Both the position numbers and the translations under genes were made by a program. From Streptomyces sp. SLBN-31 (GTDB lineage Bacteria > Actinomycetota > Actinomycetes > Streptomycetales > Streptomycetaceae): 64,000 nt of DNA. Within the stretch, counting starts at the first letter, position 1; every line of letters begins with the position of its first letter. The stretch lies in contig NZ_VFNC01000001.1 in assembly GCF_006715395.1 (NCBI RefSeq), positions 3,720,001-3,784,000 of the forward strand, written 5' to 3'. Under the pieces are notes generated by a model, which searched no databases, was not told where the DNA came from, and saw only the letters and a list, made by a program, of their open reading frames with translations. Shown one piece after another: positions 27,577 through 36,124 of the stretch.

Positions 27577-27685
27577 GCCCGCAAGATCGTCTCATCCGCC
27601 GAGGAGGCACCTGGCGAGCCGGTCCGCCTGTTCACGTTATGCAGTGCTCACCTTCGTTTCCGTCAAGAGAGCGCACACAAGAATG

Positions 27686-27708
27686 CCCCCGCGCGGAGGG
27701 CGCGGGGG
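27686..27708. terminator. hairpin terminator between convergent operons
   Basis: CCCCCGCGC at 27686-27694 pairs with GCGCGGGGG at 27700-27708 around a 5-nt loop. It lies between the lipid-kinase gene and the end of the mce operon. Confidence 0.75.
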
Positions 27709-27725
27709 TGGCCCGAAGAGGCTGA

Positions 27726-28412
27726 TCAGAGCGCGTCCACGGCGATCACCTTCCAGCCGTCGGACGTACGGCTCATCGTCATCCGCACCCGGTTCAGGTC
27801 CAGACGGGAGCCCGAGACCTGGGTGCTCTGCGTGACCTGGTTGACGAAGAGCAGGACGGTGACCCTGTCCGGTGCCGCCGAGACGACGGAGGCCGCGGTG
27901 ACCGACGCCTTCACCACCCCGTGGTACTTCTTCGCCGTCGGCCCGACCACACTCGCCGTCGTCTTCCCGTACTCGTCCCGGAAGTGCCCGGTCAGCCGAT
28001 CACGTGCCCGGGCGAAGTCACGGTCCAGATGCCGGTAGTCGTACGACAGCACGACCGGCGCCGCCTTGCGCGCGGCCGTCAGTGCCTGCGCCCGGGCACT
28101 CTCGGCGCGCCGCTCCTGCCCGTACTGCCAGCCGAGCACCGCGACCGCGACCAGGCCCATGACCAGGAGGGCGCCGAGCACCGCGGTGACCAGCCACCGC
28201 CGGGACGGGCGGGCCGGCGCCTCGTCCGTCAGGTCCTCGGCTGACGGCTCCGGCGGGTCCTCCCAGCCGTCCGCGGCCGGCGGGTCGATCGTCAGGGTGC
28301 GCCCGGTGAGGGGTTCCTCGGGCTGCTTCGGATCCTCGATGCGCCGGGTGCGCTTGGCCGCCGCACGGGCGGCCGCGTTCATCGCGCGGCTACGGGCTGT
28401 CGGGTTCGCCAT
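27726..28412 (-). CDS. Mce-associated membrane protein (Mas), last gene of the mce operon
   Basis: 228 aa. ATG at 28412 with GAGGAG eight bases upstream. A basic N-terminus (MNAAARAAAKRTRR) and an acidic/proline stretch are cytoplasmic; one helix WLVTAVLGALLVMGLVAVAV spans the membrane. The outer domain has the Mas features SYDYRHLDRDFARARDRLTG, TTASVVGPTAKKYHG, VTVLLFVNQVTQST and DGWKVIAVDAL (NTF2-like fold). Mas proteins stabilise actinobacterial Mce lipid-uptake complexes. Confidence 0.85.
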   Translation of the reverse strand: MANPTARSRAMNAAARAAAKRTRRIEDPKQPEEPLTGRTLTIDPPAADGWEDPPEPSAEDLTDEAPARPSRRWLVTAVLGALLVMGLVAVAVLGWQYGQERRAESARAQALTAARKAAPVVLSYDYRHLDRDFARARDRLTGHFRDEYGKTTASVVGPTAKKYHGVVKASVTAASVVSAAPDRVTVLLFVNQVTQSTQVSGSRLDLNRVRMTMSRTSDGWKVIAVDAL

Positions 28413-28453
28413 CGTCGTACTCCTCACTGGTGGTGCGTGACCGGTGGTGCGGG

Positions 28454-28978
28454 TCAGCCCACGAACTCGACGTCGGAGGTCAGCCAGCGCCCGTTCCGGT
28501 GGACCAGGTCGAGCTGCAGCCGATAGGTGCGGGCCTGCCCCTTGGGCACGCCAATGTTGGTGACCTTGCTGTCGGCGACCACCAGGACGCGGGCCGAGTG
28601 CGCGTCGGAGCGGACGATGCCGGCGTCGAGGACTTGCCCCTCGGAGACCGACCTGTTCTCGGCGACGAGCTTGGTCAGGTCCTGGGTCTGCGCGCTGAAC
28701 TGCTTCTTGAAGTCGCCGGTGGCGCTCTCGAGGACGTTGGCGCTGTCCCGGTCGTAGTGCCGGTAGTCGAGCGAGGTGAAGTTCAGCGCGGACTGGCGGG
28801 CGGCGGACAGGATGTCCTGGCGCCGCGTGTCCTTCTCGTGCTCGTCGTAGAGGCGCAGGCTCAGCCAGAGAGCAGCTGCCGTGGTCAGGAGGGTCGCCAC
28901 GACGAGTCCGACCGTGAGTGCCTTCCGGTTCCCGCCGAGTTCTCTCACGGTCAGGCCATAGGACCGACTAGCAACCAT
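28454..28978 (-). CDS. Mce-associated membrane protein (Mas), upstream paralogue
   Basis: 174 aa. ATG at 28978 overlaps the 3' end of mceF by 28 bases; GGAGTCCTGG precedes it. One membrane helix (ALTVGLVVATLLTTAAALWL), then an outer NTF2-like Mas domain: NFTSLDYRHYDRDSANVLES, TGDFKKQFSAQTQDL, VLVVADSKVTNIG, NGRWLTSDVEFVG. It shares the xYRHxDRDxA motif with the next gene, so the pair arose by duplication. Its likely role is as an accessory subunit of the Mce complex. Confidence 0.85.
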   Translation of the reverse strand: MVASRSYGLTVRELGGNRKALTVGLVVATLLTTAAALWLSLRLYDEHEKDTRRQDILSAARQSALNFTSLDYRHYDRDSANVLESATGDFKKQFSAQTQDLTKLVAENRSVSEGQVLDAGIVRSDAHSARVLVVADSKVTNIGVPKGQARTYRLQLDLVHRNGRWLTSDVEFVG

Positions 28979-30228
28979 TGCCAGGACTCCTTTCCGAACA
29001 CCGTCTGCTGGCCGCCCGTCGAGCCGATCTCGACGGGCCTTCCGTCCGGGCCGGTCGCGGTGCCGGTCTCCGGGTCGTACGGCGTGACGTACGCCGCCGG
29101 GTTCGCGCCGCCCGAAGCTGAGCGTGCGCCGGGGGCGTTCTGCGCGCCCCGTACTGAGGTCTTGCTGCCGCGCGGGGCGGTGCAGCGCGCGTCGGTGTTC
29201 GCCGCGCGCGTGCCGGTGTCCGAGGGGTCCCGCCGGGTCGTGCCGTATCCCTGGGTACACGGCGCCGGGTCGTCGGCGTTCACCACAAGGCCGAAGTGGA
29301 AGGTTCCGTCGCCCGGGACGACCGTGTAGCTGCCCGCGACCAGCGCCGGGAAGGTGACGAGCGCCTGCTCGACGCCGGGCAGGTGGGCCAGTGTGACCTG
29401 GCCGCCGCTGATCAGGTTGGCCAGCAGGACCGAAAGCTGCGGACCGGTCGACCTGAGCAGGGAGTTGACCTCCTGCGCGGCCGGCGCGGCATTGCCGATC
29501 AGCTTGCGCAGGTCCCCGTCGCTCGACTTCAACTGCTCGGTGAGCAGCGCCAGATCGTGCGCGAACGACTTGATCGACGAACCCTGGTCGGCCTGCGTCT
29601 TGAGGACCTTCCGGGAGTCCTCGATCAGCGAGATCGTCTGGGGCAGCGAGTCGGACGCCGACTCGACGAGCGCGTTGCCGGAGTCCACCAGCCGGCTCAG
29701 GTCCGGGCCGGTGCCGTTGAAGGCCTTGCCCAACTCGTCGACGGTGACCCGGAGATCGTTCTTGCCGACAGAGTTCACCAGCCGGTCCAGGCTGAGGACG
29801 AGGTCGGTGGTGGGTAGCGGCACCCGGGTGCTGCCCCGCGGGATCGCGCTGCCGTCGAGGAGGTACGGGCCGTGCGAAGTGCGCGGCTGCAGGTCGACGT
29901 ACTGCTCACCCACCGCCGAGCGGTTGGCGACCACGGCGAGGGTGTCCGCCGGGATGCGCGGCGCCCCGTCCTTGATGTCGAGGGCGACCGACACACCGTC
30001 GTCGCCGGTCAGTCCCAGCGAGCCGACGCGGCCCACCGGCACCCCGCGGTAGGTGACCTCGGCGCCCGGGAAGATGCCCCCGGAGTCGGCGAAGTCGGCC
30101 CGCACGGTGTAGCCGCGGTCCAGGAGGCTGTCCACCAGGCCGGTGTACTCGGCGCCGACGTACGACACCCCAACAGCGGTGACGGCGGCGAAGGCGAGCA
30201 ACTGTGCCTTGACGGTACGGGTGATCAC
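28951..30228 (-). CDS. mceF: Mce-family substrate-binding protein, MceF position
   Basis: 425 aa. N-terminal membrane anchor (LLAFAAVTAVGVSYVGAEY), MlaD/MCE domain (GGIFPGAEVTYRGVPVGRV, ADTLAVVANRSAVGEQYVDL), then a long helical region and a Pro/Gly/Ala-rich tail ending QTVFGKESWQWLLVGPMA. In the operon order it is the sixth MCE gene. MCE subunits form a hexameric tunnel outside the membrane that conducts lipids or sterols to the YrbE permease. Its start overlaps the mceE stop by four bases. Confidence 0.88.
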   Translation of the reverse strand: MITRTVKAQLLAFAAVTAVGVSYVGAEYTGLVDSLLDRGYTVRADFADSGGIFPGAEVTYRGVPVGRVGSLGLTGDDGVSVALDIKDGAPRIPADTLAVVANRSAVGEQYVDLQPRTSHGPYLLDGSAIPRGSTRVPLPTTDLVLSLDRLVNSVGKNDLRVTVDELGKAFNGTGPDLSRLVDSGNALVESASDSLPQTISLIEDSRKVLKTQADQGSSIKSFAHDLALLTEQLKSSDGDLRKLIGNAAPAAQEVNSLLRSTGPQLSVLLANLISGGQVTLAHLPGVEQALVTFPALVAGSYTVVPGDGTFHFGLVVNADDPAPCTQGYGTTRRDPSDTGTRAANTDARCTAPRGSKTSVRGAQNAPGARSASGGANPAAYVTPYDPETGTATGPDGRPVEIGSTGGQQTVFGKESWQWLLVGPMA

Positions 30229-31502
30229 GGTTGGACCCCCTTCAGCATCAGCTCAGCGAGCGCGAGGTCGATCCCCTCGGGTGCGCGGGCGCGGGTGGAG
30301 TAGGCGCTTGTGCACACGGGCGGGCACAGCACGTCGCCGCTGCCCGAGGAGGCCGATGGGGCCGGCAGGCCCGGCGTGCTCGGCAGCGCGGTCGGTGTGG
30401 GGACGCTCGGCAGGTCCGGGACGTCCGGGAGGTCCGGGAGATCCGGCACGTCGGGCGTGCTCGGGGGCTGCGAACCGCCCCTGTCCTCACCGGAGTTGCC
30501 GTCCGCCACGTTCCCGTACAGGTCCGCGAGGTCGAGGTCCGCGGTGAGGTGGAGGTTGACGTAGTCGCCCTTGACCGCCTCCGTGGCGTTGCGCGGGAAC
30601 GGGTAAGTGGTCAGCAGCTCGAGGGAGTTGGGCAGGTCGCTGCCCGCCTTGTTCAGCTGCCGCAGGATCGGCCGGAGCTTCTTGAGGTTCGCGACCGTGT
30701 CGTCGTGCGAGGCCTCGACCACCTTGGTGCCGGTCCTGCCGAGCTTCGACAGGGCGGTGAGCATCTTCGTCAGCTTGCGCCGCTCGCCGGCCAGGACCTT
30801 CAGCGCGGGCGGCATCGTGTCGACGGCCTTGGCAATGGTCTCCTTCTCCTTGCCGAGCCGCCCCGCGAGCCGGTCGACGGCCTTGATCGCGCGGACGATG
30901 TCCGCCTTCTGCTCGTCCAGTCCGCCTACGAACGTGTTCAGCTCCTTCAGCAGCGACCGGACCCGGTTCTCGCGGCCGTCCAGGGCCTTGTTCAACTCCA
31001 CGGTGATCGTCTTGAGCTGGGCCACCCCACCGCCGTTGAGCAGCGCGGACAACGCGGACAGCACCTCCTCGACCTCCGGGTTGCGGCCGCTGCGGGACAG
31101 CGGGATGCGGTCGCCGTCGCGCAGCCGGCCCACGGGGGCCGTGCCGGTCGGGGCGGCGAGCGCCACGTACTTCTCGCCGAGCAGGCTGGTTTGCCGCAGT
31201 TCCGCCACCGCGTTGGCGGGCAGCTTCACCGAGTCGGCGACCCGTAGCCGTACGCGCGCGTGCCAGCCGTCCAGCTGCACTTTCTCGACCGCGCCCACGG
31301 TCACGTCGTCGACCTTCACCGCCGACTGCGGCACCAGGTCCAGGACGTCACGGAACTCGACGGTGACGTGGTACGCGTGGCCGTCGTCGGCCGCACCGCC
31401 GGGCAGTGGGACGTCGTACCAGCCGTTGAACTCGCAGCCGGACAGCAGCAGCGAGCCGACCGCAGCCCAGGCGAAGGTCCCCGCCTTGCGTCGTATGCTC
31501 AT
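30225..31502 (-). CDS. mceE: Mce-family lipoprotein, MceE position
   Basis: 425 aa. Lipoprotein signal with lipobox LLLSGC (Cys23), as is typical of the fifth MCE gene (LprK-like). MCE domain: VTVEFRDVLDLVPQSAVKVD, ELRQTSLLGEKYVAL. It continues with a long coiled helical region (KEKETIAKAVDTMPPALKVL) and a run of short LPD/VPDLP repeats near residues 355-385. ATG 31502 overlaps the mceD stop (ATGA). It is anchored by lipid on the outer face and contributes to the MCE tunnel. Confidence 0.9.
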   Translation of the reverse strand: MSIRRKAGTFAWAAVGSLLLSGCEFNGWYDVPLPGGAADDGHAYHVTVEFRDVLDLVPQSAVKVDDVTVGAVEKVQLDGWHARVRLRVADSVKLPANAVAELRQTSLLGEKYVALAAPTGTAPVGRLRDGDRIPLSRSGRNPEVEEVLSALSALLNGGGVAQLKTITVELNKALDGRENRVRSLLKELNTFVGGLDEQKADIVRAIKAVDRLAGRLGKEKETIAKAVDTMPPALKVLAGERRKLTKMLTALSKLGRTGTKVVEASHDDTVANLKKLRPILRQLNKAGSDLPNSLELLTTYPFPRNATEAVKGDYVNLHLTADLDLADLYGNVADGNSGEDRGGSQPPSTPDVPDLPDLPDVPDLPSVPTPTALPSTPGLPAPSASSGSGDVLCPPVCTSAYSTRARAPEGIDLALAELMLKGVQP

Positions 31503-32617
31503 GCGCTCGCCCCCAGGATCCCGCCGAGCGTCCTGTCGGTCGTGCCCGTCACCGCGGCACCCTGCGTGGGAGGTTCGGGCAGGGAGTCGAAGAGTTTCGT
31601 CAGCTCCTTGCAGTCGGGGTTCTTGCCCCCTTCGTCGCCCGTCGTCCTGAGCAGGGAGCACAGGAGCGAGGCCGGATCCTGGGCCTGCCGGGCGTTGTTG
31701 CGGGTGTCGAGGGTGCCGGAGGAGGGGTTGTAGGTGTTGTTCAGGTTGGACAGACCGACGGGCGCGACCGTCAACAGCTCGTTCAGCGCGGCCCGTTGGG
31801 TGACGAGCACCTGGGTCACCTTGCTGAGGCCCTTCACGTCCGAGGTCAGCGACTTCTTGTTCTTCTTCACGAAGGAGGACACGTCACCCAGCGCCGTGGC
31901 GAGGTTCGCGAGCGCCGCCGCGAGGTCCTTGCGCTCGCCCGAGAGCTGCTCGGCGACCTTGGCGAGGCTGGTGTTGAACGACCGCACGCTCATGTCGTCG
32001 GCCGCCAGGGCCGCCGTGAACACCTGCAGGTTCCGTACCGTGCCGAACAGGTCCGTTCGGCCGTCGGACAGGGTGGTGACCGCCTGCGAGAGGTCCTGGA
32101 CCGTCTGGTTGAGGTTCTCGCCCTGTCCGTCGAGGTTGTCGGCGCTGACCCCGAGCAGCCGGGACAGGGAGCCGTCCTTGTTGGCGCCCTTGGGGCCGAG
32201 GGCGGCCGCCGTGGTGTGCAGGCTGTCGAAGACGCGGTCCAGTTCCACGGGTACGGCGGTGCGCTTCTCGGGGATGACGGCGCCGTTCCGCAGGATCGGG
32301 CCCGTCCGGTACACCGGCAGCAGTTGCACGTAACGGTCGCTGACCACCGAGGAGTTGATGATCGCGGCCTTCGCGTCGGCGGGGACCTTGCGCCCTTCGT
32401 CGTACTCGAACTCGACGCGCACCCGGTCGCCCTCGGGAGTGATCTTCCGGACTTCGCCGATGCGGACGCCGAGGACCCGGACGTCCGAACCGGGGTAGAT
32501 GCCGACGGTGCGTGGGAAGTACGCGGTGACGTGGATCTTCCCGGGGCGCGGCCACAGCGCGTAGGTGAGGGCAGCGATCAGCGCCACCACGGTGACCAGA
32601 ACCAGGTTCCTCCTCAC
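31499..32617 (-). CDS. mceD: Mce-family protein, MceD position
   Basis: 372 aa. Membrane anchor NLVLVTVVALIAALTYAL, MCE domain KIHVTAYFPRTVGIYPGSDV with VLGVRIGEVRKITPEGDRV and IINSSVVSDRYVQLLPVYRT, followed by a helical needle region (QDLSQAVTTLSDGR, RKDLAAALANLATALGD) and a disordered C-terminus. ATG at 32617 overlaps the mceC stop. It is the fourth MCE subunit of the lipid-transfer complex. Confidence 0.9.
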   Translation of the reverse strand: MRRNLVLVTVVALIAALTYALWPRPGKIHVTAYFPRTVGIYPGSDVRVLGVRIGEVRKITPEGDRVRVEFEYDEGRKVPADAKAAIINSSVVSDRYVQLLPVYRTGPILRNGAVIPEKRTAVPVELDRVFDSLHTTAAALGPKGANKDGSLSRLLGVSADNLDGQGENLNQTVQDLSQAVTTLSDGRTDLFGTVRNLQVFTAALAADDMSVRSFNTSLAKVAEQLSGERKDLAAALANLATALGDVSSFVKKNKKSLTSDVKGLSKVTQVLVTQRAALNELLTVAPVGLSNLNNTYNPSSGTLDTRNNARQAQDPASLLCSLLRTTGDEGGKNPDCKELTKLFDSLPEPPTQGAAVTGTTDRTLGGILGASA

Positions 32618-33849
32618 TGCCCTCCTCCCGTCTTCGGGACCACCGGAGCGGCGACCAGGTTCTGGACGTAGGAGTCGAACCAGCGGCCGTTTCCGAGGGT
32701 GTTGGTGAAGACCCGGACGTACGGCGCGAGCAGCTTCACGCTGCGGTCCAGGCTGGACTGGTTGCGTTCGAGCATCTGCACCACACGGTTCAGGCCCCTG
32801 AGGGCGGGCCCGATCTCCTTGTCGTTGTCGTCGACCAGGCCGGAGAGCTCGATGCCGAGCGTGGCCGAGGTCTTCAGCAGCTTGTGGATCGCCGTACGGC
32901 GCTTGCTGATCTCCTTGAACAGGCTGTTGCCGTCCTTGACGAGGGAGGTGAAGTCCTTGGAGCGGTCGGCGAGTACGCCGGTGGTGCCGTTGGCGTGGTC
33001 GAGGAGTTCACCGAGGGCCTTGTCGCGCGAGGCCACCGTGCGGGAGATCCGTGACAGACCCTTGATGGACGCGCGTACCTCGGCGGGCGAGTCCTGGAAG
33101 GTGGTGGAGATGGTGTCCAGGGCCTTCGCCAGCTGCTCGGTGTCGACCTTCTCCGAGGTGGTGGTGAGGTCGCTGAAGGCCTGCACGACGTCGTAGGCCG
33201 CCACCGTGCGCCGCAGCGGGATCTCGCTGCCGGGGCTCAACTGGCCCGGCCCCTTCGGCTGCAGGGCCAGGTACTTCGCGCCGAGGATCGTCTTGACCCG
33301 GATCGACGCACCGGTCTCCATGCCGAAAGCCGGGTCGCCCTTGACCTTGAAGGTCACCTTGACGTGGTCGCCGTCCAGGTCGACGTCCTCGACCTTGCCG
33401 ACCTTCACCCCGGCGATCCGCACCTCGTCGCCGGGCTTGAGACCGCCGGCCTCCGAGAAGGCCGCGCTGTACGTCTTTCCGCCACCGATGAAAGGGAGGC
33501 TGTCGGCGTTGAACGCGGCCACCGTCAGCACCGCGAGGACGGTGAGGCCCACGGCACCGATGACGACCGGGTTGCGCTCGCGGAACGGGATCAGGCGGGG
33601 GCGTCGCAGCCGTATGCGCGGCAGCCTGGGCGGATCGATGCGGACCTTCATCATCGGCTGCGGCTTGCCGGGGCGTGGTGCCCGTCGGGGAAGCCGTGGT
33701 CTGGGCAGCTTCGGCGGGTCGATGCGGACCCTCATCAGGGGTTCGGGCCTGCTGGGACGAGGCGCCCGACGAGGGAGCCGTACGGTCGGCAGCTTCGGCG
33801 GGTCGATGCGCACCTTCATCAGGGGCTCCGGGCGCTTCTTGCGCGTCAC
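32614..33849 (-). CDS. mceC: Mce-family protein, MceC position, with triplicated N-terminal extension
   Basis: 411 aa, GTG at 33849 overlapping the mceB stop (GTGA). An 86-residue cytoplasmic extension precedes the anchor and consists of three 28-residue repeats (unit PEPLMKVRIDPPKLP then RLPRRAPRP). The helix is VVIGAVGLTVLAVLTVAAF, then the MCE domain (AFSEAGGLKPGDEVRIAGVK, IRVKTILGAKYLALQ) and a helical C-terminal part. Other MCE proteins here have only 7-20 residues before the helix. The extension is strongly basic and proline-rich, so it could bind lipid head groups, the ATPase or nucleic acid. Confidence 0.9.
   Translation of the reverse strand: MTRKKRPEPLMKVRIDPPKLPTVRLPRRAPRPSRPEPLMRVRIDPPKLPRPRLPRRAPRPGKPQPMMKVRIDPPRLPRIRLRRPRLIPFRERNPVVIGAVGLTVLAVLTVAAFNADSLPFIGGGKTYSAAFSEAGGLKPGDEVRIAGVKVGKVEDVDLDGDHVKVTFKVKGDPAFGMETGASIRVKTILGAKYLALQPKGPGQLSPGSEIPLRRTVAAYDVVQAFSDLTTTSEKVDTEQLAKALDTISTTFQDSPAEVRASIKGLSRISRTVASRDKALGELLDHANGTTGVLADRSKDFTSLVKDGNSLFKEISKRRTAIHKLLKTSATLGIELSGLVDDNDKEIGPALRGLNRVVQMLERNQSSLDRSVKLLAPYVRVFTNTLGNGRWFDSYVQNLVAAPVVPKTGGGQ
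33592..33831 (-). repeat. three 84-bp tandem coding repeats in mceC
   Basis: Units at 33748-33831, 33664-33747 and 33592-33663 (the last incomplete) each encode x-E/Q-P-x-M-[KR]-VRIDPP-[KR]-LP, and units 1 and 2 continue RLPRRAPRP. The GGGTCGATGCG core recurs in each at the DNA level. Confidence 0.85.
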
Positions 33850-34883
33850 GATCCGCACCTCGCCCTCGCCACGTGCATGTCGGGGGTCAGCACCTGCTTC
33901 GTCTTCGGCAGCACGATCCGGCCGTCGAAGTCGCAGAGGTAGAAGTTGAACCACGAGCCGTACGACGCGGTCCCCGTCAGTGCGTTGAGCTTGTTCGGCA
34001 GCCGCTTCAGCACGCCCTCCACGGTCTTCTCGTTGTCGTTCAACGTCCCGGTGAGACCGGTCAGTTGGGCGATGTCGTCCTTCAGCGGCGGCCGCGCGTC
34101 CGTCAGCAGCCCCGAGGTGGCGTCCGTCAGATCGCCGATGTTCACCAGCGACTCGCCGATCGGCTTGCGGTCGGCGGACAGTCCGGAGATCACCCGCCGC
34201 AGCTGCTTGAGCAGCCCGGAGAAGCGGGTGCCGCGCTTGTCCAGCGTCCCCAGCACGGTGTTGAGGTTGTCGATCACCGAGCCGATCAGCTTGTCGCGGT
34301 CGGCGAGCGTCGTGGTGAGCGAAGCCGTGTGCACCAGAAGGCTGTTGACGGTGCCGCCCTCGCCCTGCAGCGTCTTGATGATTTCGGTGGCGAGCTGGTT
34401 GACGTCCTGCGGGCTGAGCGCGGCGAACAGCGGTTTGAAGCCGTTCAGCAGGGCGTTGAGGTCCAGTGCGGGCTGCGTGCGCCTCAGCGGGATGGTGGCC
34501 CCGGGCCTCAGCCGGGTGCCGTCGCCCGCGCCCTCGGTCAGGGCGACGTACCGCTGTCCGACCAGGTTGCGGTAGCGGATGACCGCATGGGTGCTGGTGA
34601 GCAGCGGACGGTCCGCGCCGACGGTGAAGGTGATCTCCGCCAATGTCCGGTCCTTGATCCGGATGCCCTCGACCTCGCCGACCCGCACCCCGGCGATCCG
34701 GATGTCGTCGCCCTTCTCCAGGCCGGTGACATCGCTGAAGACGGCACGGTACGTGCGCTCGGGGGTGAAGGAGACGTTGACAATGGTGGCGGCCAGCAGC
34801 GCCGTCGCCGCGATCGTGACCAGCGCGAAGACGCTGAACTTGACGAGGGGAGCCGCGGTCTGCCGGGCCGGGGTGGTCCTCAT
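33846..34883 (-). CDS. mceB: Mce-family protein, MceB position
   Basis: 345 aa. Anchor VKFSVFALVTIAATALLAAT, MCE domain TYRAVFSDVTGLEKGDDIRI, AGVRVGEVEGIRIKD and VIRYRNLVGQRYVALTEGAG, then helical region and a short C-terminus with NFYLCDFDGRIVLP, a conserved MceB ending. ATG at 34883 overlaps the mceA stop. Its role is as the second subunit of the MCE hexamer. Confidence 0.9.
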   Translation of the reverse strand: MRTTPARQTAAPLVKFSVFALVTIAATALLAATIVNVSFTPERTYRAVFSDVTGLEKGDDIRIAGVRVGEVEGIRIKDRTLAEITFTVGADRPLLTSTHAVIRYRNLVGQRYVALTEGAGDGTRLRPGATIPLRRTQPALDLNALLNGFKPLFAALSPQDVNQLATEIIKTLQGEGGTVNSLLVHTASLTTTLADRDKLIGSVIDNLNTVLGTLDKRGTRFSGLLKQLRRVISGLSADRKPIGESLVNIGDLTDATSGLLTDARPPLKDDIAQLTGLTGTLNDNEKTVEGVLKRLPNKLNALTGTASYGSWFNFYLCDFDGRIVLPKTKQVLTPDMHVARARCGS

Positions 34884-36124
34884 GCCACACTCACCGCCGT
34901 CCCGCGCGCCATCGGCCCGAACAGCAGCGTCACGACCGGCGGCACCTCGTCGGCCGGCACGCCCATCACCGGCGACACCAGCGAGCCGACGGCCCGCTGC
35001 TCGGCCCGGGTGGCGGAGACGCCGAGCGTTCCTGAGGAACTCCCCTTTTGCGAACCGTCGTTGAGATGTACGCCGGGTGCGGGGACCGAAGGGCTCGGCA
35101 GATCACGGCAGTTCGGCCCTGATTGCTCGCCGTATTGCGGCTCCTCCCCGGGCCGGTACGCGCCCTGCTGCCGTACGACTTCGAGCGTGATGTGCATCCT
35201 GCCCCCCCGGAAGGCCTGATCGGAGGCCTGTTCCTCGTGGACCAGGCCGGCCAGGAGGCACGGGTACTCGGGGGAGTAGCGGGCGAAGAGCTCCAGGGTG
35301 GGGCGGGAGACCCGACCGAGGGTGATCAGCCGGTCGCCGTTCGCGTCGAGGAAGTCGTCCGTGGTGTCCGCGACCGTCGCCGTCGCGGTGAGCGCGCTCG
35401 CGAGCCGGTCCCGCTCCTCGACCAGCGTGCGGCTGGTGGTGACGGTGTTGCGCAGGATCTCCATCAAGTCGGGGGCCGCATCGCCGTACACCTCCGCGAC
35501 GTCGGCCAGACGGGCGAAGTCCTCGGTGAGGGACGGCAGATGGGGATTGAGGCGGTGCAGATAGGCCTCCACGCGTGTGAGGTTGTCGCCGATCCGGTCG
35601 CCGCGGCCCTCGAGGGCGGTGGCGAAGGCGGAGAGCGTGGCGTTGAGCTTGCCGGGCTGCACGGTCCGCAGCAGCGGCAGCAGGTCGTTCATCAACTGCT
35701 GCACCTCGATGCCGACGCGGGTGCGGTCCTGGGTGATGACGTCGCCGGCGCGGATGGACCGGGCCGAGGTGTGCGCGGGCGCGACCAGGTCGACGTACTT
35801 CTCGCCGAACAGCGTCTTCGGCAGCAGGCGTGCCCGCACGTCGGAGGGGATGTCAGCGACGTACTGGGGCTTGAGCGCGATGTCGAGCGTCGCCTTCGTC
35901 CCGTCGGCGTGCACCGAGCGCACCTCGCCGACCAGCAGGCCGCGCAGCTTGACGTCGGCGCGCGGGTCGAGCTGGTTGCCGAGGCCGTCGGCCTCCAGCT
36001 TGATCCGCACGACCGGGGTGAACGCCTGCTGGTACACGGCGACGGACAGCGACAGCAACAGTGCGAGGACGGCAACGAACACCACGCCGTACAACCGCAG
36101 TCTCAGCACCCTCACACGGCTCAC
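34880..36124 (-). CDS. mceA: Mce-family protein, MceA position
   Basis: 414 aa, GTG at 36124 overlapping the stop of the second YrbE gene. Anchor LYGVVFVAVLALLLSLSVAV, MCE domain VVRIKLEADGLGNQLDPRAD, VKLRGLLVGEVRSVHADGTK, LLPKTLFGEKYVDLVAP. It has the C-terminal MceA region with SPEYPCLLAGL, then a disordered tail. It is the first MCE subunit, directly coupled in translation to the permeases. Confidence 0.9.
   Translation of the reverse strand: MSRVRVLRLRLYGVVFVAVLALLLSLSVAVYQQAFTPVVRIKLEADGLGNQLDPRADVKLRGLLVGEVRSVHADGTKATLDIALKPQYVADIPSDVRARLLPKTLFGEKYVDLVAPAHTSARSIRAGDVITQDRTRVGIEVQQLMNDLLPLLRTVQPGKLNATLSAFATALEGRGDRIGDNLTRVEAYLHRLNPHLPSLTEDFARLADVAEVYGDAAPDLMEILRNTVTTSRTLVEERDRLASALTATATVADTTDDFLDANGDRLITLGRVSRPTLELFARYSPEYPCLLAGLVHEEQASDQAFRGGRMHITLEVVRQQGAYRPGEEPQYGEQSGPNCRDLPSPSVPAPGVHLNDGSQKGSSSGTLGVSATRAEQRAVGSLVSPVMGVPADEVPPVVTLLFGPMARGTAVSVA

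Noticed and set aside
33592..33831. CRISPR-like array
   Set aside because: The repeats are contiguous 84-bp coding repeats in frame within mceC, without spacers.
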